A DNA stretch of 64,000 nucleotides from Ashinkailepas kermadecensis (lineage: Eukaryota > Arthropoda > Thecostraca > Neolepadidae). The notes under the pieces were generated by a model, which did not search any database, was not told where the DNA came from, and was given only the letters and a program-made list of their open reading frames with translations. The stretch spans positions 49,714-113,713 of the forward strand of contig JAOTOM010002680.1 in assembly GCA_034440615.1 (NCBI GenBank). The letters are read 5' to 3'. Shown one piece after another: positions 48,148 to 59,611 of the stretch. Position numbers and translations under genes: made by a program. How positions within the stretch are numbered: position 1 is the stretch's first letter; each line of letters starts with the position of its first letter.

Positions 48148-48510
48148 CATAATTAACTTAAATGTTAGGTCTATGGAGAATAAATTTGATGACATAGAAT
48201 ACTTCTCACCTACAACAGGAATCAAGTGGTCAGCTGTATGTTTATCAGAAACATGACTTAATAAAGATACAGAAAAGTTCTTAAAGTGAGTAATACAAAA
48301 ATGTTTCCAGCAAGTCGAAGGCAGGGTGAAGGAGGGGTCTTCAATTTACATTCCCTATAATTTTGAATCGATAGAATGAAAACATATTGTAGATCAACTT
48401 GATGAAGCGGCTGCTGTTGAAATTGAACTTGAGTCTCAAAATAGTAGATCTATTATTGGTTCTCAGGTATATTGTCCCCCAACATTCGCGCACAATAATT
48501 TTCGTTACGA
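48148..48510 (+). mobile_element. LINE endonuclease N-terminal remnant
   Basis: The + strand reads INLNVRSMENKFDDIE, then WSAVCLSET followed by TGA where a Trp is expected (the SETWL box), later SSIYIPYNFE, and IGSQVYCPPTFAHNNF (the I...YrPP box). This order matches the start of an apurinic-type LINE endonuclease. Three or more stops break it and no RT follows: the sequence runs into the 27-bp array about 60 bp later. It is a 3'-truncated or rearranged relic, which is unusual because LINE copies normally lose the 5' end. Confidence 0.75.
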
Positions 48511-48573
48511 GACGAATTTCTTGGTAATTTCATTTATGTACACGAGCCGGGGAGACACGGTGTGACGGACGTA

Positions 48574-49190
48574 TACCTGGGTCAAACGGCACGGGGAACG
48601 TGTCTGGGTCAAACGGCACGGGGAACGTGTCTGGGTCAAACGGCACGGGGAACGTATCTGGGTCAAACGGCACGGGGAACGTGTCTGGGTCAAACGGCAC
48701 GGGGAACGTATCTGGGTCAAACGGCACGGGGAACGTATCTGGGTCAAACGGCACGGGGAACGTATCTGGGTCAAACAAACGGCCGGGGAACGTACTGGGT
48801 CAACGGGGGTGGGTCAAACGGCACGGGGAACGTGTCTGGGTCAAACGGCACGGGGAACGTATCTGGGTCAAACGGCACGGGGAACGTAACTGGGTCAAAC
48901 GGCACGGGGAACGTATCTGGGTCAGACGGCACGGGGAACGTGTCTGGGTCAAACGGCACGGGGAACGTGTCTGGGTCAAACGGCACGGGGAACGTATCTG
49001 GGTCAAACGGCACGGGGAACGTGTCTGGGTAAAACGGCACGGGGAACGTATCTGGGTCAAACGGCACGGGGAACGTATCTGGGTCAAACGGCACGGGGAA
49101 CGTGTCTGGGTAAAACGGCACGGGGAACGTATCTGGGTCAAACGGCTCGGGGAACGTAACTGGGTCAGACGGCACGGAGGACGTATCTGG
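48574..49190. repeat. 27-bp minisatellite, about 23 copies
   Basis: Units contain CTGGGTCAAACGGCACGGGG followed by AACGTGT or AACGTAT. Because 27 is nine codons, the + strand reads VSGSNGTGN repeats and the minus strand PDTFPVPFD repeats. Irregular units near 48770-48820 shift the + frame. No coding context. Confidence 0.96.
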
Positions 49191-49690
49191 GTTGGACAAA
49201 CATGTGGCAGAGAACATATCTGGACTGAACGACACTCGGTATCGATATATCGCGACTACATGTAATGACGCCATTTGCCAGAGTAATGATCGCCTGGGGC
49301 GACCGCTAAAGGCCGTATCAGCCACATTGAGTCATGCCCGCCCATACAGCATGTACCAACATCTTGGCGTCTATATTGGACGGGTGCCCGACCGCAATTT
49401 ACCTCAGTACGGCCTCATGTAATACACACGACAGCTATGTCAATATGAATCGCAAGTGTTTCCTCCATGAGAATGCATTTACTTGCTCAAATTATTTTGG
49501 TTCTGAATACGATCGAGGAAGTTGAAACCCAGGGTGAACAAATGTCATATGCGAGTCGAAATGGATGAATGTAGCCCTCACGATAATGGTCTAGATTTTG
49601 ACAAATCAGCGCGTTTTTTTGCGTTCTCATTCATATTAGCCCTTGCTGCAGATGTTACAAGACGTAGGGTGTTAATAGTTAATTGGACAA
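49191..49690. other. Unique sequence
   Basis: No gene recognised. Confidence 0.4.
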
Positions 49691-49891
49691 TTTAGACCCA
49701 AAGTGTAATGGCACAAGGTGTTATATTCACGGGAAAAGCACACCAATGTTTCGGCTTAGCACTCACGTCCGAGTGATTAGTAAAGTGACCTATTTGTCAT
49801 CTTTCTTATCACCCTGAGGAAGGCATTGCGCCGAAACGTTGATGTACTTTTACGTATATAACATCTTGTGCCATTACACTTTGAATCTAAG
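49691..49891. mobile_element. 200-bp foldback element with hammerhead-like centre
   Basis: The left arm (49691-49755) and right arm (49830-49891) are imperfect inverted repeats of about 60 bp. Both contain AAAGTGTAATGGCACAAG (right arm on the minus strand) and end inward with GTTTCGGC / GCCGAAAC. Just before the right arm the + strand has CTGAGGA (49814-49820), A, a GGC/GCC stem, then GAAACG. Flanks do not show an obvious target duplication. It could be a MITE, or a palindromic remnant of Penelope-type terminal repeats. Confidence 0.75.
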
Positions 49892-49934
49892 ACACAGGGT
49901 ATCGTACAGTCGGCTGAAATGTTCGTATCGCTAG

Positions 49935-50072
49935 CAGTATTTCGGGTGGCGTTAAGTGTGCGGAAAGTACGCAGTATTTCGGGTTGTGTTAAGTGTGCGA
50001 CAAGTTACCAGCATTCCGAGTGATGTTAAGTGTGCGGAAAGTTATCAGTATTGCAGGTGATATTAAGTGGGC
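49935..50072. repeat. ~37-bp tandem repeat, about 4 copies
   Basis: GTTAAGTGTGCG recurs at about 49951, 49988 and 50025, with a diverged copy near 50061. Each is preceded by an AGTATTTCGGGT-like segment. Confidence 0.8.
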
Positions 50073-50303
50073 GTTAAGCCCATCCCCTTGTCTCCAGCGG
50101 CAGTATGTTCATAGCGGAGTAGCGCACAATGTTCATCGGTGTCGGGTAGCCCCAGTGAAGGTGTGTGGCAAGTGCGAATCGGCATCATAACTTGAATGTA
50201 TAAGCCGGAAACCAGTGCTGTTTTGAAAACGAAATCATATCCAGAATCGTTCTCTCAAAGTTATAATGATATGTTCGATATGTGATGTGAGACGGTAGCA
50301 TGG

Positions 50304-50378
<75 letters not shown>

Positions 50379-52078
50379 TAGCCACATATATACGAGGCTG
50401 GACGTTAATTGAAGCGTTATTTGATGTTAAGAAGACGACTTTTGTGCTTAGGAAAGCTTGCATCCTGTGGTTAGCGAAGTCTACGGAAGTTTGCGGTGTT
50501 CTTCTCCCGCTTAGTATCGATAGTTCTGTACACGGATGCATTAATAATTATCTGTGTGTCAAGGGAATTGTCGGGTAAAATTGTGCTGAAATATGAAGAC
50601 ATTGTCAGGGATAAGAGCATGGAAGAACCTCACTATCACTTTGCAGGGTTTGAGCCCCGGTAACAGCAATAATCGGGTGAGCTTCTCAATAATGACACAT
50701 TTTATCAGAATCATACTGGTCTGCCCTTACAATCCGTCTTGAATTAGTCAGCGTGCAATGCGTTAGTAATGCTGGATATTTCCAATTTTTTCTTGAAAGC
50801 CCCTTCAAATTCAAAATCCTGGTCACGGGATTTTGCTCAAAAAGGCAACGCCATCTTTTAAGCAACTTCTCAAGAGAAGTGTGGAACATGCTATTTGGCT
50901 AGATAGGAAGTGGATGGACACGCTTCAGCATCATGCCAATTTAAAATTGTAGAATAGTTCCTGTCCCCCCTACTTTATCAGTCATTTCGCGTATGACTGG
51001 GGCAAAACTTCTTTTGGCACGTGGATAGTTCTAGGGACCTCGACATTGGCGATATTTAAGACCCCGGTTATGTTCAATGGCTCTGAGCTTTCATCTCAGA
51101 GCTCTGATTCAAACATCTTGACAGGCACCTCAAATCCAGCACATTCATATTGTGTAATTAGTCAACAGTCAACAGGCACAATCTTCAGATTATAATGGTG
51201 CAGGCTAAATGTTCGAGTTAATACCATAGCTTCATCTTGACAGAAACAGGCACAACTGCTTCACATACGATTCACACGGCCATCCCACATTTTCATACCT
51301 CTCGACAGTCACATCTTCATACATCTCTGTTTCTCATCTCCCGTCACAAGTTCGATTATTCCAAGAGGCAGCAGTCACAACAGATATTGCAGCTTACATA
51401 CGGGCCGGTCTTCATTCGCTCTACGCCTTTCAAGTATTCAAGCGGTTACATCTCCACAGTCACACAGCGACTCTAGTCAGAGTCGCTCAGACGTACCTCA
51501 GTATAGGGCCGTCGGCTGGCCGGAGGCGGCCAGCCGCCCGCCAGTGGCGACCGCTCACCTCAACCGCTCGGTGACAAGTTCTTTACTGAGCCCTCGGCTC
51601 CGTCCCGAGGTAACCGACAGCCTACGCCCATATCACGTGATCAGTCCAGGGCATCGGCCCTGGCCAGATAACAATGGCGGATTCTGCACTCTACTGCGAC
51701 GGCGGGCGCGCTGTCCCTCTCAGACATCAGAGACAGACTCTCTGAGCTCAGTCCCTCCGTGGGAATCACTGCTGTCTCAGCACTTGGCAGCCTCGCGCCT
51801 GGTCCGGCGTCGGACAACCGAGCTGCAGCCTCAGCGTACACAATCGGCTCGGTGACTCCGCTGTTCACAGACAGCCGGAAGTTCGGGGCGCTGCAGCCCA
51901 ACTGACATTTCACATGTCAGACACATGAACATTCATCCAGCAGTCATCCAATACTCCACTACATTCATAAATCATACATATATATAGACTAGACTCACGT
52001 GCATCATATATACCTGTCCTACACCTGACAACACAGACATTGGCCACGGGGTATGACATCTGTCACACCTCTGTCATT

Positions 52079-52079
<1 letters not shown>
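50073..52079. other. Unique sequence; (AT)n at 50304-50376; GC-rich patch at 51500-51560
   Basis: A 73-bp AT microsatellite interrupts unique sequence. 51500-51900 is GC-rich, with a GGCTGGCCGG/CCGGAGGCGGCCAGCC palindromic patch and an open + frame of 103 codons that I do not recognise. No splice-bounded exon or RNA gene was seen. Confidence 0.4.

Positions 52080-52131
<52 letters not shown>
52080..52131. repeat. (AC)n microsatellite
   Basis: Perfect AC dinucleotide run of about 50 bp, followed by two CTACACCTACACC units. Confidence 0.98.
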
Positions 52132-52133
<2 letters not shown>

Positions 52134-52639
52134 CACCTACACCTGTCCATAGGGTTCCCATAATATAATCACTGTCATATATCACCCACTGACGGTCACA
52201 TCACTTCACTGGCATTCACACTCACATCACTCCAGACATTTCATCATCTGACGACGGCGGCCTGGTATCGAGGTCACAGCGGCAAGGTGTCTGCCGGAGA
52301 GGGAGGGGTACAGGGCAAGGTCCATTGCTCGGCCTCGACCGCAGCGGCGGCTTGCCTACGTCAGCTAGACAGGCTGGCGCCGGGTACCTGTCGGGACTGT
52401 TGCGCCAGTCGAACTGTGGGGAGGGGCTGAATTTCTGGAATTAAGATGCTCCCACAGGAAGCTTTGCTACAAAATGTTAGTTGGCTGGATAGTAAACGCT
52501 TAGTAAGCGAGTAGCCAAAAGTTTAGTTTCTTAACTGTATCACAGGCGGCTCCCGAAGCGAATATTTGGAAACACCTGTATATTTTCCCCGATACTTAGG
52601 AATGGTGCACACATCTGAATATTTGCATTGCGTTGCTGT

Positions 52640-54165
52640 TCGTTAGTTATTTGGGTCTAAGGGCGCCTCGACCAAAAATTGTGATCATTTAGCGCCCATA
52701 ACGTTCATTTAGCATGCCAAAGTCCTATCGTGTTACTGATATGAGTATATGAAATGAGATCCTATCGCTCTTAGGTACCTGAATATATTGCGAGAACGAA
52801 TGATTTCCGAGTCATCGGCTAGCATGTCGCGATATGTTAAATGTCCGATTCTATTTCCGAAAAACAACCTTCGCTCCGTTGAAAAGTGTTTGCACGAGAA
52901 GAGCAGGTGTCGCATAAGAGCTGCCAGACAGCGAGGGCACTCGGGTCTCTCTTCCAGACAGCGAGGGCACTTGGGTCTCTCTTCCAGACAGCGTGGGCAC
53001 TTGGGTCTTCCAGACAGCGAGGGAACTTGGGTCTTCCAGACAGCGAGGGCACTGGGGTCTTCCAGACAGCGAGGGCACTGGGGTCTTCCAGACAGCGAGG
53101 GCACTTGGGTCTTCCAGACAGCGAGGGCACTGGGGTCTTCCAGACAGCGAGGGCACTGGGGTCTTCCAACAGCGAGGGCACTGGGGTCTCTCTTCCCCGC
53201 AGAGGAGGTATTGGTGAGTAGCGTGTGTGTGGCCAGTTCGCAATCTGCATAGGGTCACCTGGTCACTCCTGGATCTGAGATAGCATGATGACCAGTCTCC
53301 AAGTTGCGGCTTTATTGAATGCAGCTTATTGTTCAGCTGTGCGTTCCAACTCCCCTGCCACTTAGCATTCATGTGCGATGTGATTCCAGAGATGTGATCC
53401 CTGGCGGGAAGTGGGAGAACGCGTGTTGGGGGTCTCTGAGCTGCACATTTCGCTGCGGAATCGGTTCGTTCATTTCAACAAATTCCGACATGGCTCGGAA
53501 CCCAGCACAAACAGACGCTTTTCCCGTCTCGTTCCAGAGTAGTGAGACGTGTTAGAATGTCAACCAGTAGTGTCGGTAGGGTAAAATGTGGTAAGTGCCA
53601 AAAGGCTGCTAAGAGAGTCAGATAGTATGACATATGAAACATCTTGTGACACCTCGATGAAAGAAAGCGCTTTAATTATTGCGATCAGCTCGCAAGTATA
53701 CACTGAAGCATACCAAGGTAGGGTAAAAAATCGAGCAGAAGTACCACACACGAAAGCACATCCCGCTCCGGTGCTGTTCTTGGACCCATCAGTAAATATT
53801 TGTGTATATCCATGATATGTATCTAAGTGCTCCAGTGTTTGCATGCGGAAGAACTCCAATGTTACATCATCCTTGGGCATCGCTGTGAGCGATAGGTCAA
53901 CCACAGGGGAGACCAAATTCCACGGCGGTACGGCTGGTTTCTGCATAAGCATCACCCGACGAACTCTCACACCACTCTCCTCGAAGAGAGCACGACTTCT
54001 GACACAGAACGGCAAACCTGTCAAATTTCTTCGACTGCGAAAGAGTGCCAAGGTATGTCGCGAGAACACTGCATCGTAGGTGGGGTGGGTGGGGAACTGC
54101 CGTAATCTGCATGCATACCGTAGGCGAAGCATTTCACGTCTCGATGCCAGCTGCTGTTCAGGTGA
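52640..54165 (-). mobile_element. I-group LINE, 5'-truncated: RNase H and zinc-knuckle region
   Basis: The minus strand begins with LASRREMLRLRYACRLRQFP, a post-RT segment. It continues with RNase H: YTQIFTDGSKN, GAGCAFVCG, YTCELIAIIKAL and VILSDSLSSLLAL (catalytic D-E-D present). The frame ends at 53560, and after a frameshift comes WNAQLNNKLHSIKPQLGDW, QVTLCRLRTGHTHATHQYLL and GEERPQCPRC. The C2HC knuckle then resumes beyond a minisatellite as CPRCLAALMRHLLFSC. The protein ends near 52733. LINEs of the I group carry RNase H in this position. RT and endonuclease are absent, so this copy is dead. Confidence 0.92.
52921..53195. repeat. 26/30-bp minisatellite inside the LINE zinc-knuckle codons
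   Basis: Units on the + strand are CTTCCAGACAGCGAGGGCAC plus TGGGGT (26 bp) in most of the array, and 30 bp with an extra CTCT in the first units. On the minus strand the core encodes QCPRCLE, which is the LINE's own CPRC knuckle, present once on each side of the array. Units of 26 bp shift the frame, so the LINE protein is disrupted. Confidence 0.95.
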
Positions 54166-56488
54166 GTATATTCATTTGCTTACACTACCTTGCTTTTACC
54201 TACGGCAATGCTTATTTTCAGCCTAAATATGTTCGGGGCGGGTTCCGGGGAGGCCTAAATGAGCAACATGTGACCTGTTTTCTTAAAGAGGCATCATTTA
54301 CGTTGTCTTCAGAGAGTGGGGAGGGGAGGGTGAATTGAGGACATACGGTAATAACGCTCACAAGCAGTGGCGCAGTCGGAACTTTCCCAATGGCAGATCC
54401 AGGAGGCGACGAGGCATATTCAGGACATATCTTATTGAAACCACTCCAAGGAATGATGCGACAAGGGTCACACTTTGCCAATGGCGAATCAAGCAGAGGG
54501 AAAAGTGAAGTCAATACAAACGATTAAATAAAATGGCGTGCAGTGGCGCGGTCAGGGGATGTTCCCAATGGCCAAAGATTATAGGAGCCTTCCCACTCAG
54601 GCCTCCCGAGATCCTCCATAGTATCATTTCCTAGCGACGCCTCTAGTCAGAAACCTTATGGAAAGTACTGACGCTATGTAGCAATTATAAAATAACAGTT
54701 ATCTGTGGCATTGACTATGAGGAAGGACCAGCTACGAAGAACAAATGATATTACCCCCGATTAGGCTTCTGGCTAAGCCATTGGCTGTTTTGCATGTGCT
54801 TGTATAGACATCAAGTGGTACCATGAATGACTAAGAATGGTGTATGCCCATCCATGCATCGATATAAAATACAAACAAATTCCCAAGTGTTCTTGTCAAT
54901 ATCCCCATTTTCTTTTTCCTCCTGATATCACCAATGAAAAACATCAACATTTTATCATCCTAAAAGTGTACATTATAATCTACATAGTAAGATCGTCGTG
55001 CCGAACGCTATGAGAAAAAGCATTGGAATGCAACTTGCAAAGCAAAACATCAGAAAAGAGGCGGTTTGTCGTCAAACAGATAAACTATGCAACTCAACTG
55101 CAACTTGGCCCGTTGAGCACCAATTGCACAACTATGCAACAAATGCCATACCATAGACAATATTTTAGTGCTAAACAAATGCTATTTCAGTGTTATTTTA
55201 GTTCACAACTGAGTCGTCATGGGAAAATATGCATCAGATTAACAAGATATATACTGAAATGTCAATGCCTACCGATTTTCTCAATTTGTTAATGAAATAA
55301 AGGTAAATTATTGAACAAAATTGCAAGTTGGCCAGCTAAGTGCAAATGTCACCGCCAAGAAACATTACCACGCGAGAACCATTATTTTACATTAGAATAA
55401 ACTTCCACAGGCCAATGCCTAGCTACGGACACCTTTACCTACAACACACACAGATACAAAGCCATGCAAAATCACAAAATTGCACGCGCACACCCACGTC
55501 AAAACAAAAATAAAGTGAAAAAACCCAAAGATAATGCGGTCATACACGGCGATAAGCAACGCAGGTTAACTATGCCAAACTTCAAGATAGAAGTGTCCCT
55601 TCATTCATCGCAAATGCACGCATCTCGTGGAGAACACATGCCTGGGACTCAAGGAAATCAACATACGGATAACAGGCAAGAAACAGTTCACAATTTTTTT
55701 TCATCTTCTCGTTGTACATCGATCAACACAACTAGCAAATCAAGGAGAGGCAACGCATCACTTCTAATTAAATCTAACCTTACTCCTACTCCTAATGGCA
55801 ACCATTTCCTCAATCTTCCTGCCATGCAGAAGACGTGTTTTCAAAATTGCAATACTAAGATGCGAACCGGCACATATGATACGCTTTCATACAACAACAT
55901 GACTCACGGAAGCATTCCTATGCAAACCCGATAGAACCTTTTTTCAAACACAAAGTCACCAACTCCAGCTAATAATCTCAACCATTGATCTACGTCCTAC
56001 CAAAATATTTTAACGTGTGCACAATCCCACTGCTTGTATATTAATGAGACCCCTTCCCGCCGGGATCCTCCACACAGGTCAGAATCCAACACTTTCAAGC
56101 TGTTCAAAAGTACATTGGTGGCAAGTATATTAGCTATAATATTATACTACAACATTTGATGTTGAACCGAAAGTATATTCCGGTAGATAGTTGCATATGT
56201 ATCATTCCAATCAACACCACCTAACTCCCTTCCCAAAAAACCTTCCCAGATGTCGGACTATCTTGGTGTTTACTTTCAAGAAGTTTTATGCAACATACCT
56301 TAGCACCACGACTCGCTTCAGGTATGCTGGGGACAAATGGATGTACAATCGGGTCACAAAGCTTCACCTTCTTTTTATTACATCTCTACTCCCTTGGTTG
56401 ACTTCGAATTAAGCCAAAATAGGCCAATATGTTCACAATAGTTCCTAATCGATGTCCTATCTTAGCAAGTGTTAATACCTCATCAGTA
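54166..56488. other. Unique sequence, no gene recognised
   Basis: GCAGTGGCGC occurs at about 54364 and 54540 with CCCAATGGC nearby, suggesting a short duplicated transposon end. An open + frame at 55464-55934 (156 codons, Asn/Thr/His-rich) has no recognisable domain. The rest is AT-rich. Confidence 0.35.
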
Positions 56489-57300
56489 TCACCCTAACAG
56501 ATAGCTTAAGTAATTAAAACCTTTCCTTTTCCGACTTAACGTTGTGCACTGCTTAAACTTCGTTTTATCTGATAACCAGATTGAACATCTACTTAAATCA
56601 TGGACGTCGGTAATCACAGTAGTGGAGACATAGTTAGCATAAGCTTTAATACACTCCCTCCAGAATATATTATCGGTTCTTAAAGCCAGATTTCGTAGGG
56701 ATTTCGCGTTTCTGTGCCATAAAAGCTGTCGATGACAAATTACTTCTTCAAAGGGTACTCCCCAGCTCGAGTTACTTATGATTTGTCTTCTGATCCACGT
56801 AACGAGTAATTCAATGAACGTGTCTAACTCCATCGCCGCTTGTCCTTCTTTCAACCTTTCTTTGTAAACGCTGCTTCGTCTGATCTTATCTCCCATACCA
56901 CTCCAAAAGAAAGTAAAGAATAATGGAATAAGCTTTTTAATAAACGACTCACTCGGCTTTGGTCGCGTCGTAAAAAGATGCACAAACTTAGACAAGGCTA
57001 GCGATTTAGTTACAGTTACCCTACCTGCTATAGTAAGATGTAGTACTTTCCAAGAGTGTAGTCATCTTTCTACTGCGTGCATTCTCTTCTCAAAGTTACT
57101 ATTAGACATGTCTTCTTCACTATCAGCATTCACTATACCAAGAACTTTTAGCTTGCTGACCCACCTAAACTAAAGGCATTCGCAAATATTTCGCATGTGC
57201 TCTGCATTCGCACCTACCCCGAAGGCTTCCGTTTTTGAGATATTGGGCTTAAGCCCCGAAAACTTGGCAAACCAGCCAGTATTTAAATGCATAGGAAGCT
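56489..57300 (-). mobile_element. L1/Tx1-like LINE remnant (RT end and C-terminus)
   Basis: The minus strand reads FSGLKPNISKTEAFGVGANA (about 57280-57220), then KVLGIVNADSEEDMSNSN, then SWKVLHLTIAGRVTVTKSLA and LSKFVHLF, and finally the open frame 56995-56489 with IPLFFTFFWSGMGDKIRRSS and EGQAAMELDTFIELLVTWI. The order GLK.N.SKTE, W...L...GR......AL.K, FFW....KI.R and a terminal WIRR is characteristic of L1/Tx1-type LINE proteins. Stops occur in CECL-stop-FRW and at a Trp-to-TGA change before LHSW. Truncated at 5'; 3' end not defined. Confidence 0.82.
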
Positions 57301-58710
57301 AAGAGAACATCGATATAAATCCTTATTCAGCTAACAAGATAAAGGTCCAAACAAAAATCTGCATTCAATTTCCTATGGAGAAAGGCACGCTCAGATGCCG
57401 GCGATTGGCCTTCATGAGCGCCCCGTGACATAACGACTCCCTCCGATTAGCTCAAAAGGCAACAATTCGATCATCCTGCTTACCTTCGGTTTCCACCATG
57501 CCCGGCGGCGCATTCAGGTTACCACGATGCCCAGTAGCGAAGAAGTCCAGTATAACATGGGCGTTCACAATATACCCATCAGCGGATGGATGTTCCCACT
57601 TTTCGGAGTGGTGTGAACGTCTTTACACCATATCAGATTGATGAAGAATTGCTTCCACCATCCTCGATAGTGAGGAGATGTTCCCACCACACATAGTGGT
57701 GGCTGCCTGTCCTTACAAACCTCAGTAGTGGGAACACCCATGTTCTAGCAATACCGACCTGTAAGTTCACGGATAGTCGGTAAGCTATTTACCATGTACC
57801 AAGCTGCTGTTGTCGTTGCTACCATTGAGCTGTTACGCGTCAAGCTGCTGTTGTCGTTGTTGTGTCTGGGCTGCTACGTGCCAAGCTGCTGTTGTCGTTG
57901 TTGTGTCTGGGCTGCTACGTGCCAAGCTGCTGTTGTCGGTGCTACCACTGGGCTGTTGCTGTGACTGTTATAACTGGGCTATTGCGAATGAGCTATTTCT
58001 GTAACTGTTACGACTAGGCTGTTACTGTCACTGTTACAACTGGACTGTTGCGACTGGTCTCCTACTGCGACTGCTGTAACATAACTTCTGCCTTGTCGTC
58101 GCATTGTTTATGTCTTCGGTTCTATTGGTGCGTTTTCTTGCTTTAGTCAGAATGCACATTTTAGAAGCATAGCACTTGTTTACAATTGGGATATAACTAA
58201 AGCCCTGAGTGAACCACTACTGTCAACACTCGCACCAAAGAAGATATTCCCAGCTTGACCGGGAAGACTTTCAGGCACTCGCATTTTCATTAGGCCTGGC
58301 GTAGTATTTCACTTATTGTAAGCACCTTCCATAATTATATTCATCCTCATTTGCAAGGATCAATAAGTACCAGACAGGCTAAAATTTTCCGATTGGTACC
58401 ATTCGGATGAAGCCACGAAGTTATTGCTGATCATGCCATTACACGGTGGTCACCCTCAGTGGTTGATTCACCTAAAAATACAAGACCAGGTCAAATCGAG
58501 CTTTTGTGGCTGACATGGAGACATTTCGTCGATAAGTTCTTAAATTATTGCGAGTGTTGGCACAGTTATTTCAATGTAGAGTAACGTCTAATGTTCAGGT
58601 GGGATCAAACATCAATACACTTCACCTTAATAGAGCGATGTACCTATTGATGGTTGTGCGAGAAACTAATTTCGCGAAAGTAAAATAATGGCAGCATAAA
58701 TAAATGGACA
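57301..58710. other. Unique sequence with a 41-bp triplication
   Basis: A ~41-bp unit containing CAAGCTGCTGTTGTCGTTGT is repeated three times near 57800-57940. No conserved exon is seen, although 5' exons of the calmodulin-like gene could lie here or further upstream. Confidence 0.45.
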
Positions 58711-58844
58711 CACCCACCCTGTAACAGGCCCGATTGATGCCTTCTGGTGAGTCGCGTCACTGACATCTCACCCTCCAACAGGTCAAGTTGGCGCCCTCTC
58801 GGGTGTCGCGCCGCTCACGTCTTACCTCCCCTCCCTCTCGACAG
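58711..58844 (+). promoter_or_regulatory. Tandem splice-acceptor repeat before calmodulin-like exon
   Basis: Three related units end in ACAG at 58727, 58781 and 58844, spaced 54 and 63 nt. The last two are preceded by pyrimidine-rich sequence. Using 58781 instead of 58844 would add 21 in-frame codons without a stop; using 58727 would meet an in-frame TGA. The spacing, both multiples of three, comes from tandem duplication of a ~54-bp unit. Confidence 0.55.
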
Positions 58845-59034
58845 GTCCGGACCAAGAACTGCTCCACAGACGCGAGCAAGAGCTCCCAGTCTCGTGGGCC
58901 TCCTAAGGGGCATCAGAAGGGTGGTGGCAAGGGCGGAAAGGGCAAGAAGGGCAAGAAGGGTCGCCACCAACAGTACGATCTGATCGTCACTATCGATCTG
59001 GTCGAACACGGGTTGACTGAAGAGCTGGTGGCCG
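58845..59034 (+). CDS. Calmodulin-like EF-hand protein, exon with Lys/Gly-rich leader
   Basis: The exon lies between CTCTCGACAG (acceptor, ending 58844) and GCCG|GTAAGT (donor, 59035). It reads VRTKNCSTDASKSSQSRG, then a basic stretch GGGKGGKGKKGKKGRHQQY, then DLIVTIDLVEHGLTEELVA. The end matches the LTEEQIA of calmodulin's first helix, and the phase-1 junction falls in the Glu codon of A-E-F-K-E. That is the position of an intron in vertebrate calmodulin genes as I know them. The ~50-residue leader before the EF hand is absent from true calmodulin, so this is a calmodulin-like paralogue. There is no in-frame ATG, so at least one upstream exon is required. The role (Ca2+ sensing) is inferred. 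Confidence 0.85.
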
Positions 59035-59611
59035 GTAAGTATCCTTGGTCGGATTAGAAAAGGCCAATGTGGTTACCTCGGCGACTGCAGCCAATTCCTC
59101 TCTATTATGCAGCTCGTGGTTGTCTCCAGCACTATTCACAGGTCCACCGTGTCTGTTCCGGATTTATTTGGAAGTCGACAAGGCGGGAGAAAAATGCTGC
59201 CATTCAACCGGAGGGTGTAATGCTTTCATTGATGTTCGATCTTCATTTCATATCTACTGAAATCTGCTTCCACTCATCTTACATCTTCCTACATCCTGTC
59301 ATACATACTTTCCCTCCATGCCATTTTCCGTATCCTTCATATCGTAGTCTCGAAATGATCTGAGTTGGCTGAATATATGGCTATCTAAAAATGAAACCAT
59401 ATAATATATATTGGTGCGGTTTGCTATGACCCCCAGGGATGGATTTCCCCTCAGAAGATCTGCGATTATCATTTAATCGATAACCATGAGGAATATGTTC
59501 GTATAATACACTGAATCAACTTTGTGCGAAGATTTGAACCACATTAATTTGACGAAGCTCAGGCACTGATCTCCGTGTCCCGAGTAGGGATTATTCCCTC
59601 ACATCCGCGCG
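59035..59611 (+). other. Unique part of calmodulin-like intron
   Basis: Starts with the consensus donor GTAAGT. AT-rich intronic sequence with no other element recognised before the 61-bp array. Confidence 0.6.

Noticed and set aside
48600..49325. Gly-Ser-Asn-Gly-Thr-rich or Pro-Asp-Thr-Phe-rich secreted repeat protein
   Set aside because: The 27-bp unit keeps both strands open, irregular units break the + frame, and no signal peptide or flanking exon was seen.
50640..50670. tRNA or SINE B-box-like GGGTTTGAGCCCC
   Set aside because: No A-box at the expected distance and no cloverleaf could be drawn.
51500..52440. Possible LTR retrotransposon or CpG-island promoter
   Set aside because: GC-rich with palindromic patches, but no paired LTR, primer-binding site, polypurine tract or linked gene was found in the window.
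58728..58746. 19-nt micro-exon with an ATG between TAACAG and GTGAGT upstream of the calmodulin-like exon
   Set aside because: Splicing it to 58845 gives the wrong phase for the EF-hand frame; it is better explained as a diverged copy of the acceptor-bearing repeat unit.
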